A stretch of DNA of 64,000 nucleotides from Cutibacterium porci (GTDB lineage: Bacteria > Actinomycetota > Actinomycetes > Propionibacteriales > Propionibacteriaceae): NCBI RefSeq assembly GCF_009696315.1, contig NZ_VUMG01000002.1, positions 496,001-560,000 on the forward strand, given 5' to 3'. Both the position numbers and the translations under genes were made by a program. This document shows positions 18,053 through 27,452 of the stretch, one piece after another. Position 1 is the first letter of the stretch; the number at the start of each line of letters is the position of its first letter. A model generated the notes under the pieces. The model was not told the DNA's origin and made no database searches. It was given only the letters and a program-made list of their open reading frames with translations.

Positions 18053-18811
18053 GTGACCGTAAACCCTACCTGGCAACTTGGGTTGGCGATAGTTCTGCTC
18101 GTTGTACTAACCGTTGCCGCATCTATTCTTGGACGTCTCGGCATCGCCAAGGCGTCCGTCATCGCTGCAGTACGCGCAATAGTGCAGCTCGGAATCGTCT
18201 CCATCATCCTGGTCTACGCCTTGGCCCATATGTGGGCGGCATTACTGTTCACCGTATTCATGTTCGCTATTGCCGTGCGTACGACTGCGAATCGTTCCGG
18301 AGTATCTACAGCATGGGTATGGGCGGCAGTAGCCATGCTCGCCGGCGTCCTTCCGGTACTTCTCATCATTTTTGCAACTGGCTGCGCTCCATTAACTCCA
18401 GTATCTCTAGTGCCAGTTTCTGGCATTATCATCGGCAATATTATGAGCGGCCATACCTTGGCTTGCCGTCGGTTTTTTGCCGATCTGCGCGAGGAGATTG
18501 GTACCTATGAAGCGGGGCTAGCCGTCGGTTTCCCACGCCGTGACGCTATTGCGCTCGTCACCGAGCCTAGCGTCACTGAATCAGTGCTGCCGACGGTCGA
18601 CCGCACGGCAACTGTCGGCTTGGTGACCTTACCTGGAGCTTTCGTCGGCGTGCTCTTAGGCGGCGGCTCAGCGCTGCAAGCGGGTGCTGCTCAAGCCCTC
18701 GTCCTCATTGGCATTTTGGCTGGTCAAGCGGTAACTGTTGTCGTGGCACATGACCTCGTCACACGAGCGAAACTCTTGCCCGAAGATCTAGCAACCCAAC
18801 TTCACCCCTGA
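18053..18811 (+). CDS. FetB-like (UPF0014) ABC transporter permease
   Basis: 252-residue membrane protein with about six or seven hydrophobic segments. It carries the UPF0014 signatures RAIVQLGIVSIIL, PVSGIIIGNIMSGHTLA, and the coupling-helix region GLAVGFPRRDAIALVTEPSV. The E. coli homologue FetB exports iron together with the ATPase FetA. No ATPase gene is adjacent here, so a partner must be elsewhere. The start is uncertain: GTG at 18053 gives family length, while a TTG at 18002 would add 17 residues. Neither has a clear Shine-Dalgarno. It is divergent from dnaG. Confidence 0.82.
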   Translation: MTVNPTWQLGLAIVLLVVLTVAASILGRLGIAKASVIAAVRAIVQLGIVSIILVYALAHMWAALLFTVFMFAIAVRTTANRSGVSTAWVWAAVAMLAGVLPVLLIIFATGCAPLTPVSLVPVSGIIIGNIMSGHTLACRRFFADLREEIGTYEAGLAVGFPRRDAIALVTEPSVTESVLPTVDRTATVGLVTLPGAFVGVLLGGGSALQAGAAQALVLIGILAGQAVTVVVAHDLVTRAKLLPEDLATQLHP

Positions 18812-18840
18812 AACCGGTAACCCCGATCCATATTGGGCGA

Positions 18841-19959
18841 TCAAAAACCCCTACCCATACCCCGGGGAAGACGACGTCGATCCCACCCCAACAACTCAGA
18901 GGCTTGAGAAAAAGCGAATTGATCGGTCATTCCAGCCACATATGCGACGACCTGGTGAATTCGATCAGCGTCAGTCTCCAGAAATTCTTTGGGAACCATA
19001 TCAATATGGTCTTGGTAATACGTCACCAATCCATGTAAAACCTCAATGACAGCCTCTGATTGTCCCAAGGATTCAGGGCGGGTATAAATCCGCTCGTAGT
19101 TAAAGGCTCGCAGGGCTGCCAGGGCTTCGGCTACGTCTGCGGCCATCCCAACTCGTCCAGTCGCACACGTGGTATCAATAACGCAGCGGATGAAGACCGA
19201 CAGTTGGGTGCGTCGATCCGTTCCTGCCACCTCGCTGACGACCTGTGGCAATTCATTGACAGTGACGATCCCCGCTTTCACTGCATCTTCGAGATCGTGA
19301 GCACAGTAGGCAATCCGGTCGGCAAGCGAGACCACCTCTCCCTCCACCGTTCCGGGCGCCGGCCGCGACCACGAATGGTTACGGATGCCATCGAGAGTTT
19401 CAGCGCAAAGGTTAAGGCTGGCCAGGCTGACGTCAGCTCCCCACGGGCCGTGATCGAATCCTTCCGGGATGAAGGCGTCAAAAGCCTGCTCGGAGGCGTG
19501 CCCTCCCGGCCCGTGACCACAATCGTGGCCCAACGCCATAGCGTCGGCCAAGGTGACATTAGCCCCAATTCCGGCAGCAATCGACCGCGCTACCTGAGCC
19601 ACTTCGAGGGCATGCGTGAGGCGAGTGCGCTGATGATCGGTGGGATAGACAACAACCTGGGTCTTGCCAGCCAGTCGTCGAAACGCCGTGGAATGGACGA
19701 TCCGATCCCGGTCGCGCTCAAAACAGGTACGCTCCGGATCCGGCTGCTCGGCAATGGCGCGGTTGCCCGCACCGCTCGCGCGGGTGGCTCCATGGCGCAG
19801 CAGCACAGTCTCGCGGTCTTCGCGGGCTTGACGACCAACAACCTCACCGGTGTCGATGCGGGCGCCACTCGACGAATGGGCGTAGACAATGTCGTTCATA
19901 CCGCGGTGACCAGCCATCGTCAGGGCCCATGCTCGGGCGCGTTCCCCCACTTCGGACAT
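18841..19959 (-). CDS. dgt: dNTP triphosphohydrolase (dGTPase-like)
   Basis: 372-residue HD-domain enzyme that cuts dNTPs to nucleoside and triphosphate. The motif GHDCGHGPGGHASE carries the HD metal ligands. DRDRIVHSTAFRRLAGKTQVV and RTRLTHALEVAQ are the typical upstream segments. The late HDLEDA supplies another conserved acidic residue. GGGAG lies just before the ATG. The place between dusB and dnaG is the standard one in actinobacteria. Substrate preference is not readable. Confidence 0.93.
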   Translation of the reverse strand: MSEVGERARAWALTMAGHRGMNDIVYAHSSSGARIDTGEVVGRQAREDRETVLLRHGATRASGAGNRAIAEQPDPERTCFERDRDRIVHSTAFRRLAGKTQVVVYPTDHQRTRLTHALEVAQVARSIAAGIGANVTLADAMALGHDCGHGPGGHASEQAFDAFIPEGFDHGPWGADVSLASLNLCAETLDGIRNHSWSRPAPGTVEGEVVSLADRIAYCAHDLEDAVKAGIVTVNELPQVVSEVAGTDRRTQLSVFIRCVIDTTCATGRVGMAADVAEALAALRAFNYERIYTRPESLGQSEAVIEVLHGLVTYYQDHIDMVPKEFLETDADRIHQVVAYVAGMTDQFAFSQASELLGWDRRRLPRGMGRGF

Positions 19960-20007
19960 GCTCCCATCCTGTCCTAACGAGGGCCGCAGGACCAGCAGCT
20001 GATGGAA

Positions 20008-21225
20008 TCAGCCACCAGAAGCGTCAATTTCAGCGGCAGACAGATCATCGTCGTCAAGGGTGCGGGAGTCCAGCCACCCGTGTGGCATGACGACCTTGCG
20101 CCTCGGCGCGCCCTGACGCCCACGAGCCTTACCAAGCTCCTTAATCGGAAACGGAGCATTGCGATCAAGGCTGGCCAATAAGTTATCGAGTTCTTCGAAA
20201 CTGGAAATCTGGCCGAGTGCGTGACGGGTCTGCCCACCTATTGGGAATCCTTTGAGATACCAAGCCATATGCTTGCGCATGTCTATAAGACCATGCATTC
20301 CCTGATACTTCACCAACAATTCGGCATGACGACGGATCACGGCGCACACCTCGCCCAAGGTCGGCAACGTGGTGGTGGCTCGACCTGCGAAAGCATCGGC
20401 CAGGTCGCGGAACAGCCATGGCCGACCGAGGCAACCACGGCCGACTTCGACGCCAGCGCAACCTGTCTGCTCGACCATGGCCAGCGCGTCGCTCGCCTCC
20501 CAAATGTCACCGTTGCCGATGACAGGAACATCCACTGCCTTCACAAGGTCGCCGATAGCTTCCCAGTGGGAATGCCCGGCGTAAGCCTCAGCGACAGTGC
20601 GAGCGTGCAAACATACCGCAGCAGCACCAGAGTCGACGGCGGCCCGGGCTGAATCAAGGTAGGTGATGTGGTCATCGTCAATACCTATCCGAGTCTTGAC
20701 GGTGACTGGAACCCCGTAGTCGTCAGCGGCTTGTACTGCAGCAGAAACGACAGCCGTGAACCGATCAAGCTTCCACGGCAAGACTCCCCCGCCGCCTTTA
20801 CGGGTGACTTTGGGCACGGGGCAGCCGAAGTTGAGGTCGACATGGTTGACCCCATATCTCTCGCACAAAATCGACGTTGCCTCGCCCACCATTGACGGAT
20901 CGACTCCATAGAGCTGCACCGACCGCACGTCCTCGCACTCGGCGAAGGCAAGCATGGCGTGTGTCTTGCGGTCTCCATATACCAGGCCACGCGACGTAAT
21001 CATCTCGCAGACGTAGAGACCCGCCCCCTGTTCCGCACACAGCTGACGGAACGCCGCATTGGTGACGCCGGCCATGGGGGCCAGCACCACCGGAGTGTCC
21101 ACAGAAACGGTGCCACCGGAGGGTGCGGTCAGGGTGAGAGGGTGAGAGAGCACCAACCCATGGTAAGCGGGGTATTCCGGATCAGCAGAAACTGTTGTAC
21201 CAGCGCCAGGGACGCAATCAGACAT
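20008..21225 (-). CDS. dusB: tRNA-dihydrouridine synthase
   Basis: 405-residue FMN enzyme reducing uridines in tRNA D-loops. Seen: APMAGVTNAAFR, the catalytic Cys in VDLNFGCPVPKVTRKGGG, VTVKTRIGID, HARTVAEAY, and the FMN-phosphate site VPVIGNGDI. The start MSDCVPGAG at 21225 is chosen; MWVEMSDC at 21237 is equally possible, and neither has a strong ribosome site. It is 48 bases upstream of dgt and probably co-transcribed. Confidence 0.93.
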   Translation of the reverse strand: MSDCVPGAGTTVSADPEYPAYHGLVLSHPLTLTAPSGGTVSVDTPVVLAPMAGVTNAAFRQLCAEQGAGLYVCEMITSRGLVYGDRKTHAMLAFAECEDVRSVQLYGVDPSMVGEATSILCERYGVNHVDLNFGCPVPKVTRKGGGGVLPWKLDRFTAVVSAAVQAADDYGVPVTVKTRIGIDDDHITYLDSARAAVDSGAAAVCLHARTVAEAYAGHSHWEAIGDLVKAVDVPVIGNGDIWEASDALAMVEQTGCAGVEVGRGCLGRPWLFRDLADAFAGRATTTLPTLGEVCAVIRRHAELLVKYQGMHGLIDMRKHMAWYLKGFPIGGQTRHALGQISSFEELDNLLASLDRNAPFPIKELGKARGRQGAPRRKVVMPHGWLDSRTLDDDDLSAAEIDASGG

Positions 21226-21257
21226 CTCGACCCACATTTCCACACCATCCCGGCGAC

Positions 21258-23057
21258 ATGGTGCCGCAAACCGAGCACTACCCTCGTGCTGTGACGACCA
21301 CTGACGAGAACCCATCTGCCAGCCAGCGCTGGAACCGCCCGATTCCCCGAATCGGCGACACCACTTCTTCGGCCACCCGAGCCGCCGACCCCACCGGATG
21401 GTCTCTAGGCGACCAGGTGCAGTTGGGGCTGGACGCCGCCATCGACGCTCGACGTGACATCCGCCGATATCGCCACGACGATGTCTGTGAAGAACTCATC
21501 AACACCATATTGTGGGCCGGTCACCGGGCTCCGAGCGTAGGCCATAGCCAGCCGTGGAGGTTCATCGTGGTGCGCGACGCCGACATCCGTGATCGCGCCG
21601 CCGTCATGGCAGACCGCGAGAGACTGCGTCAGGCCGACCTCCTCACCCCGGATCGCAAATCCCGTCTCCTCGACCTCCAGTTGGAGGGAATCCGCGAAGC
21701 TCCGGTCGGCATCGTCGTCGCCTGTGACCGTCGAGCGCCAGCATCAGGGGTACTGGGGCGAAACACGTTTACCGATGCCGACATGTGGAGTTGCGCTTGT
21801 GCCGTCGAGAATATGTGGCTGACCGCCCGCGCCCATGGCTTAGGGATGGGGTGGGTGACGCTTTTCCAGCCCACAGAATTAGCGGAGCTCCTTCACCTTC
21901 CAGACGGCGTCGAAACCCTCGGTTGGCTGTGCCTGGGATGGCCTGACGAACGTCCGCCGGCTCCTGGACTTGAGAGGCGCGGCTGGTCACGCCGTGTGCC
22001 ACTCAACGACGTCACCTTGTATGATCGCTGGCCCGATACCGCACAGCCCAAGGCTCCCATCTCGGCCCTGCGCCAGCCCCTACACTCCCCCGACCGTCGT
22101 CACGTCGTGGCTGCTCACGATGACGCCGACCAACTCCTGACGCCACCGGGATCCCTCGGTTTGCTTGACCAAACCCTGGATCGAGTCGAGGCCGCACATG
22201 GTGCCGACATCACCAGCGGCACCCTCGTTCTCGTCGGAGCTGACCACCCCGTCGCCCACCTGGGTGTCACGGCTTTCGACACCTCAGTGACCCATGACGT
22301 CATGGCAGCGTCCGTCGCCGGAACTGGACTGGGCGTGTCCACCGCAACTGCTGCCGGACTGTCCCACCTTGTCGTCGACGCCGGGGTTGCCCAACCCGTA
22401 CAGGGCGCCACGTCCCTACGCCTCCCCGGCAAGCGCGGCGACCTCTGCCACACTGACGCCATGACCCCGACCGACGTCGAGGCTCTGCTGAGCGAAGGGC
22501 GACGCATAGGTGCACAAGCAGCCTCGAATGGACTGGTATGCCTGGGCGAAGTTGGAGTCGGGAACACCACTGTGGCCACGGCACTGGCGTGCGTGTTAAC
22601 CGGGTTGGATCCCGAACAGGCTGTTGGTTTGGGGGCCGGAAGCGACACCGCCATGGTCGAGCGCAAGGCCGACGTCATCAAGGCTGCCCTCGCCCGTACT
22701 CACGCCACGTGCGATGATCCAGAGCATCTTCTCGCCACCTTGGGAGGCCCAGAATTTGCGGTCTTAGCCGGAGTATGTCTCGGGTCGGCCGAGGCCGGCT
22801 CTCCCGTCATCCTTGATGGTCTGGCTACCAGCGTCGCAGCCCTCATCGCGGCCACACTGTCGCCAGGTCTCCACGGTTGGCTCGTCGCTTCGCACGTATC
22901 ACGAGAACATGCCCATGAAGCTGTACTGGCCGAATTGGGGCTAGAAGCGCTCATGGAGTTGCGGATGCGCGCTGGTGAAGGTGTCGGAGCATGTTTCGGC
23001 GCCCAGATGATCCTTACTGGTCTGCACGTTCGCCGTACCGCTGCACGAACCCGCTAA
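21258..23057 (+). CDS. BluB-CobT fusion: DMB synthase and DMB phosphoribosyltransferase
   Basis: About 599-residue two-domain cobamide enzyme. The first about 230 residues are BluB, a nitroreductase-fold enzyme that breaks FMNH2 to 5,6-dimethylbenzimidazole (DMB): RRDIRRYRHD, HRAPSVGHSQPWRF, and ENMWLTARAHGLGMGWV. The rest is CobT, which activates DMB with nicotinate mononucleotide: TPPGSLGLLDQTLDR, LVVDAGV, EVGVGNTTVATAL, and the catalytic Glu in MRAGEGVGA. The CobT part is slightly shorter than stand-alone CobT. A BluB/CobT2 fusion is known in Propionibacterium freudenreichii. The start may also be GTG 21291; no clear ribosome site exists for either. Confidence 0.92.
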   Translation: MVPQTEHYPRAVTTTDENPSASQRWNRPIPRIGDTTSSATRAADPTGWSLGDQVQLGLDAAIDARRDIRRYRHDDVCEELINTILWAGHRAPSVGHSQPWRFIVVRDADIRDRAAVMADRERLRQADLLTPDRKSRLLDLQLEGIREAPVGIVVACDRRAPASGVLGRNTFTDADMWSCACAVENMWLTARAHGLGMGWVTLFQPTELAELLHLPDGVETLGWLCLGWPDERPPAPGLERRGWSRRVPLNDVTLYDRWPDTAQPKAPISALRQPLHSPDRRHVVAAHDDADQLLTPPGSLGLLDQTLDRVEAAHGADITSGTLVLVGADHPVAHLGVTAFDTSVTHDVMAASVAGTGLGVSTATAAGLSHLVVDAGVAQPVQGATSLRLPGKRGDLCHTDAMTPTDVEALLSEGRRIGAQAASNGLVCLGEVGVGNTTVATALACVLTGLDPEQAVGLGAGSDTAMVERKADVIKAALARTHATCDDPEHLLATLGGPEFAVLAGVCLGSAEAGSPVILDGLATSVAALIAATLSPGLHGWLVASHVSREHAHEAVLAELGLEALMELRMRAGEGVGACFGAQMILTGLHVRRTAARTR

Positions 23058-23060
23058 TCC

Positions 23061-23804
23061 TTATTGGTGGCCCCGTAACGTCGGTCTCAGTACCGCGAAA
23101 GGATCCGTCACCTCATAGTCATGGCGAGTGAAAGTCCAGGTCGCTGGAGGACGACCGCCTCGTAACCCTGACTCTTCCCGGTGCCCAGTCTTAGCGATCT
23201 GGCCACGACGCCTCAATACTCGCGACAGGTTTGTCACATCGACGTCGTGGCCCAGGCCGGCTTGGTAAACGTCACGCAGCTGAGCCAAGGTAAATTCTGC
23301 CGGGGCCAGGGCATATGCGATATTGGTGTAGGAAATCTTGCCACGCAGCCTGACGACGGCTTCGGTAACGGCCTGAGCGTGGTCAAAAGCCATCGGCGTG
23401 GAAGGTCGGACCGGCAACCATCGCGCCTTCCCCTCCGCCTCGGTATCTGGTGCCACCAAACCGAGATATGTCGTCGCTACAGTCCTCTCAAAGGGATCAC
23501 GACCCGGCTCTGAGCGCGTCGACAGCTGCTCTTGATGGCCTAAACGGGAGACGTCCAGCAGACCATCCTCATACCGAAGCACTGCCTGCTCCATCGTTTC
23601 GTCGACTTCCAGCGGCCCGCCGGGCAGAGCCGGCATTCCCGTGAATGGTTCGCGAGATCGATCGGTAACAAGCACCTCAAGATCGGCTTGAGACACTCTT
23701 AAGACGACGGCGAGCACCTCGTGACGAAACTTGGCCACCCCACGTTGATCGCGGTAGATCGTGCGCGGCACCCTGCCTGCTGAGTCATCGCGATCCACCG
23801 CCAC
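23061..23804 (-). CDS. nrtR: NrtR-type Nudix transcriptional regulator of NAD synthesis
   Basis: 247-residue protein with an N-terminal Nudix-like domain and a C-terminal winged helix. The Nudix part has PALPGGPLEVDETMEQAVLR where a hydrolase would have GGxVE...REL..E; the catalytic REUXEEXGU glutamates are degenerate, as in regulators. The end has AEFTLAQLRDVYQAGLG...NLSRVLRRRG, a DNA-binding helix pair typical of NrtR. NrtR binds ADP-ribose or related NAD products and represses NAD genes. It is divergent from nadABC, with a palindrome in between. Start is GTG. Confidence 0.87.
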   Translation of the reverse strand: MAVDRDDSAGRVPRTIYRDQRGVAKFRHEVLAVVLRVSQADLEVLVTDRSREPFTGMPALPGGPLEVDETMEQAVLRYEDGLLDVSRLGHQEQLSTRSEPGRDPFERTVATTYLGLVAPDTEAEGKARWLPVRPSTPMAFDHAQAVTEAVVRLRGKISYTNIAYALAPAEFTLAQLRDVYQAGLGHDVDVTNLSRVLRRRGQIAKTGHREESGLRGGRPPATWTFTRHDYEVTDPFAVLRPTLRGHQ

Positions 23805-23894
23805 AGCAGTAGCTTACCGGCACGCATCGGGCGGCTAACCCGCCATTAACAGTCGCACCACCCCAACAGGTTTTCGCCTATGAGACGATTAGTT

Positions 23895-23911
23895 ATAGAC
23901 TTCGAGTCGAT
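23895..23911. promoter_or_regulatory. Candidate NrtR operator before nadA
   Basis: ATAGACT-TCG-AGTCGAT is a near-perfect 7-3-7 palindrome (one mismatch), 22 bases before the nadA start and in the nrtR-nadA intergenic space. It is the best palindrome there. I cannot compare it with other NrtR sites. Confidence 0.45.
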
Positions 23912-23932
23912 TATTTGAAAGGAGTCGTCCTC

Positions 23933-24940
23933 GTGACCACTGCCCCCGCATCTTGCAGCATCTCAACCACCTGGGCCGACGACGTCCGCCGTCTCGCACG
24001 CGAGCGTGACGCGATCATCCTCGCCCACAACTATCAAGCTCCCGAGATTCAAGACGTAGCCGACCATGTTGGCGACTCCTTAGCCCTCGCCCGGCTAGCC
24101 GCCAACAGCTCTGCAAGCACCATCGTGCTGGCCGGGGTTCACTTCATGGCTGAAACTGCCGCCCTGCTCTGCCCCGATAAGACCGTCCTCATTCCCGATG
24201 CACAGGCCGGATGCTCCCTCGCTGACTCACTGACCGCCGAGCAGCTGCGAGCCTGGAAAGCCGAATATCCCGACGCCGCCGTCGTCACCTACGTCAACAC
24301 GACCGCCGAGGTGAAGGCCGAATCTGACATCTGCTGCACCAGCTCCAACGCCGTCGACGTCGTCAATTCACTGCCTGCTGACCAGGAGATTCTCTTTGGG
24401 CCCGACCAGTTCCTTGGTGCCCACGTGCGCCGCGTTACCGGTCGCCACAACATTCACGTCTGGATGGGTGAATGCCACGTACACGCCGACATATCCCCTA
24501 CGCAGCTGCGCGATCAAGTCGAGGCCAACCCCGATGCCGACCTCTATATCCATCCGGAGTGCGGGTGCACCACGAGTGCGCTGTGGCTCACGAGCAACGG
24601 AGACCTTCCCAGCGAGCGCACCCACGTCCTCTCAACTGGCGGGATGCTCGATGCTGCACGGACAACGCGCAACCGTCAGGTACTCGTCGCCACCGAAACC
24701 GGAATGCTGCACCAGCTTCGCCAGGTCAACACCGACACGACCTTTACTCCTATCAATCCCGACGCCGTTTGCCCTTTCATGAAGATGACCACCCCCGAAA
24801 AGCTGCTGCGGTGTCTGGAAACTGGACGCGACGTCGTCACTGTCGATCCCGTCCTCGCCACCAAGGCTCGCACGGCCGTGGAACGGATGATTGCCATCGG
24901 TGGATCAGCCTCCCCCGCCAGGGAGTCCAGCCATGCCTGA
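23933..24940 (+). CDS. nadA: Quinolinate synthase
   Basis: 335-residue iron-sulfur enzyme condensing iminoaspartate with DHAP to quinolinate. It has [16 protein letters not shown] near the start. The three cluster Cys positions are visible in [16 protein letters not shown] and [10 protein letters not shown]. The GTG at 23933 with AAAGGAG 9 bases upstream is the likely start; the frame is open slightly further upstream. First gene of nadABC: its stop overlaps nadB by 8 bases. Confidence 0.95.
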   Translation: MTTAPASCSISTTWADDVRRLARERDAIILAHNYQAPEIQDVADHVGDSLALARLAANSSASTIVLAGVHFMAETAALLCPDKTVLIPDAQAGCSLADSLTAEQLRAWKAEYPDAAVVTYVNTTAEVKAESDICCTSSNAVDVVNSLPADQEILFGPDQFLGAHVRRVTGRHNIHVWMGECHVHADISPTQLRDQVEANPDADLYIHPECGCTTSALWLTSNGDLPSERTHVLSTGGMLDAARTTRNRQVLVATETGMLHQLRQVNTDTTFTPINPDAVCPFMKMTTPEKLLRCLETGRDVVTVDPVLATKARTAVERMIAIGGSASPARESSHA

Positions 24941-26510
24941 ACACCAGTGCGACGTCCTCGTTGTCGGCAGCGGAGCCGCTGGCCTTTCCAGTGCCCTCGC
25001 TGCAGCCAAAGCGGGACGAGCCGTGACGATCATGACCCGCGAAAGTATCGCTGACTCCTCCTCCGACCTGGCCCAAGGTGGCCTGGCAGCAGTATGGGGA
25101 TCAGACGATTCCTTTGCCCTTCACCTCGAAGACACTCTCACTGCAGGGGCCGGGCTCTGCCACCGCGACAACGTCGACGATCTGGTACACCATGCACCAC
25201 AAGCTCTACGTCACCTCATGGAGCTCGGCGCTCACTTCGATACCGATGCTGACGGCCAACCCGATCTACACCTTGAGGGCGGCCATCATGCTCGACGGGT
25301 TCTCCACGCCGAGTGCGACCGATCTGGTCACGAAGTTCACCAATGCCTTAGCTCACGCCTCGACGCCGCCGGGATAACCGTGCTCACTCACACCCGCCTT
25401 ATCGACCTCGTCATCGGCGCGAGCGGCACGGTACGTGGAGTGACCGCCTTGTCCAACGGCCACTCAGTGACGATCCCGGCACGCTGCGTCGTGTTAGCCA
25501 CCGGGGGTATCGGCGCGCTGTGGTCAGCGACCTCTAACCCCCTCGTCTGCACCGGGGATGGCCTAGCTGCGGCACTTCGGGCCGGGCTGACGATTCGAGA
25601 CCCTGAGTTTATGCAGTTTCACCCCACTGTGCTCTTCATCCCAGGCCAGCAGGGACGCTCTCCGCTGATCTCAGAGGCTGTCCGAGGCGAAGGAGCAGTT
25701 CTACTTGACGTCACTGGCCGTCGCATCATGACTGGAATACACCCGCTGAAAGACCTCGCTCCCCGTGACGTCGTTTCCGCAGCTGAGCACGAAGCAATGC
25801 TCGCAACAGGATCCGACCATGTACTTCTGGACGCGACCGCGTTCGGTGAGGCGACGTGGCAAAGCCGTTTTCCCACAATTCTTTCCAGCTGTCGCGAACA
25901 CGGAATCGACCCCTGCACTGAGCCCATCCCCGTCGCACCCGGTGCCCATTACCACTGTGGAGGTATCGTTGCCGGCCTCGACGGACGCACCGAAGTTCCC
26001 GGCCTACTGGCTGTCGGCGAAACTGCCTGCACTGGAGTCCACGGCGCGAATCGATTGGCATCGAATTCCTTGACCGAAGCCCTTATCGCCGGTGAGCGCA
26101 GCGGACGCTGCTCTACTAGTCCCGTCGGCCCAGTACCCTCACCAAACCATATTCACGCCGTTCACCGCCAGGGTTGGCTTCCCGGCGAGGCGATACGACC
26201 TATCCGAACCATCATGGATCGTGACGTCTCTCTTAGCCGTCATGGTGACGGTCTCCAGCGAGCACTTGGTGAACTTCGTCAAATCCGCGCCACAGCCGGC
26301 CTCGACGATGCCGCTCTCACTGCGACCAACGCTGCAACGATCGCCGCTGCTATCGCAACAGCGGCGTTGTGGCGCACTGAATCACGTGGCGCCCATCGTC
26401 GACGTGACTATCCCCGTCAAGACGCAACTTTCCGCGTCCACACTGATCTGCGCCTTGTCGAGGGGCGACCGACGGTGGTTTCCCAGAGGTCAGAAAAGAA
26501 AATCGCATGA
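24933..26510 (+). CDS. nadB: L-aspartate oxidase
   Basis: 525-residue FAD enzyme that makes iminoaspartate for NadA. It has the dinucleotide motif [28 protein letters not shown], the active-site [15 protein letters not shown], and [13 protein letters not shown]. The ATG at 24933 lies inside the end of nadA; a more upstream in-frame ATG would overlap further and lacks the family start. The end overlaps nadC by 4 bases. Full length for the family. Confidence 0.95.
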   Translation: MPEHQCDVLVVGSGAAGLSSALAAAKAGRAVTIMTRESIADSSSDLAQGGLAAVWGSDDSFALHLEDTLTAGAGLCHRDNVDDLVHHAPQALRHLMELGAHFDTDADGQPDLHLEGGHHARRVLHAECDRSGHEVHQCLSSRLDAAGITVLTHTRLIDLVIGASGTVRGVTALSNGHSVTIPARCVVLATGGIGALWSATSNPLVCTGDGLAAALRAGLTIRDPEFMQFHPTVLFIPGQQGRSPLISEAVRGEGAVLLDVTGRRIMTGIHPLKDLAPRDVVSAAEHEAMLATGSDHVLLDATAFGEATWQSRFPTILSSCREHGIDPCTEPIPVAPGAHYHCGGIVAGLDGRTEVPGLLAVGETACTGVHGANRLASNSLTEALIAGERSGRCSTSPVGPVPSPNHIHAVHRQGWLPGEAIRPIRTIMDRDVSLSRHGDGLQRALGELRQIRATAGLDDAALTATNAATIAAAIATAALWRTESRGAHRRRDYPRQDATFRVHTDLRLVEGRPTVVSQRSEKKIA

Positions 26511-27397
26511 TCCCTTTACCTGAGTCGCTCATCCGCACGCTGTCAGAGCGTGGCTTAGACCCCGACCTCGTCGTCAGAATCGTCAACACCTGCCTGGACG
26601 AAGACTTGCGCGACGGTACCGACATCACGACAGATTCTCTTTTCACAGACGCCATTGGCCAGGCAGACATTCGTACTCGCCAGCGGGGGTGCCTGGCAGG
26701 CGTGCCGGTAGCCGCAGCGGTGCTACACGGGCTGGCATACCGCACTGGCACCGAGGTCGAGTTCACTACCCGCCTTGACGATGCTAAGCGGGTCTGCCCC
26801 GGAGACACAGTGGCCACCGTGTCAGGCCCGGTGCGCACCCTGCTCGTCGCAGAACGCACCATGCTCAACCTCCTCAGCCACCTATCCGGGGTAGCGACGT
26901 CTACCTCACAATGGGTTGACGCTCTGGCCGCAACGACAACGAGGATCCGTGACACTCGCAAAACAGTCCCCGGTTTACGTGATCTCGACAAATACGCGGT
27001 GCGCTGTGGAGGCGGCGTGAACCACCGCATGGGCTTGTCAGACGCCGCCCTCATCAAGGACAATCACATTTCCGCAGCCGGATCCCTGACAGCTGCCGTC
27101 GATGCGGTTCGATCCCATCAGCCCGACGCCATCTGTGAGGTTGAGTGTGACACCGTCGATCAAGTCCGCGAGGCCGTCAATGCCGGGGTGCAGACCATTT
27201 TGCTTGACAACATGGACAATGCCCAGATGACAGAAGCAGTCAGCATATGTCACCCGCGCGGCGTCGTTACCGAGGCATCTGGCGGGTTGACCCTCGATCA
27301 TGCCAAAGAGATCGCCAAAACCGGGGTCGACTACGTCGCAGTCGGTGCCATCACCCACTCCGCCCCGATTCTCGACCTGGGGTTGGACTTCGACTAA
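26507..27397 (+). CDS. nadC: Nicotinate-nucleotide pyrophosphorylase (carboxylating)
   Basis: 296-residue quinolinate phosphoribosyltransferase, last step to NaMN. It has the diagnostic RDTRKTVPGLRDLDKYAV, GGGVNHRMGLSDAALIKDNH and LLDNM motifs, and a C-terminal VGAITHSAP phosphate site. It is coupled to nadB by ATGA. A strong hairpin follows 14 bases after the stop. Confidence 0.96.
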   Translation: MIPLPESLIRTLSERGLDPDLVVRIVNTCLDEDLRDGTDITTDSLFTDAIGQADIRTRQRGCLAGVPVAAAVLHGLAYRTGTEVEFTTRLDDAKRVCPGDTVATVSGPVRTLLVAERTMLNLLSHLSGVATSTSQWVDALAATTTRIRDTRKTVPGLRDLDKYAVRCGGGVNHRMGLSDAALIKDNHISAAGSLTAAVDAVRSHQPDAICEVECDTVDQVREAVNAGVQTILLDNMDNAQMTEAVSICHPRGVVTEASGGLTLDHAKEIAKTGVDYVAVGAITHSAPILDLGLDFD

Positions 27398-27410
27398 AAC
27401 CGCAATCGGG

Positions 27411-27449
27411 TGTTAGCCGGTGCTCAGGTGCCCCGAGCACCGGCTAACA
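27411..27449. terminator. Bidirectional terminator between nadC and sdhB
   Basis: A perfect 15-bp inverted repeat (TGTTAGCCGGTGCTC and complement) with a 9-base loop lies between converging operons. It probably ends both. Confidence 0.82.
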
Positions 27450-27452
27450 TAC

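Noticed and set aside
21100-21290. Cobalamin riboswitch before the BluB-CobT gene
   Set aside because: The dusB and bluB-cobT starts are too close for a riboswitch, and no B12-box sequence was seen.
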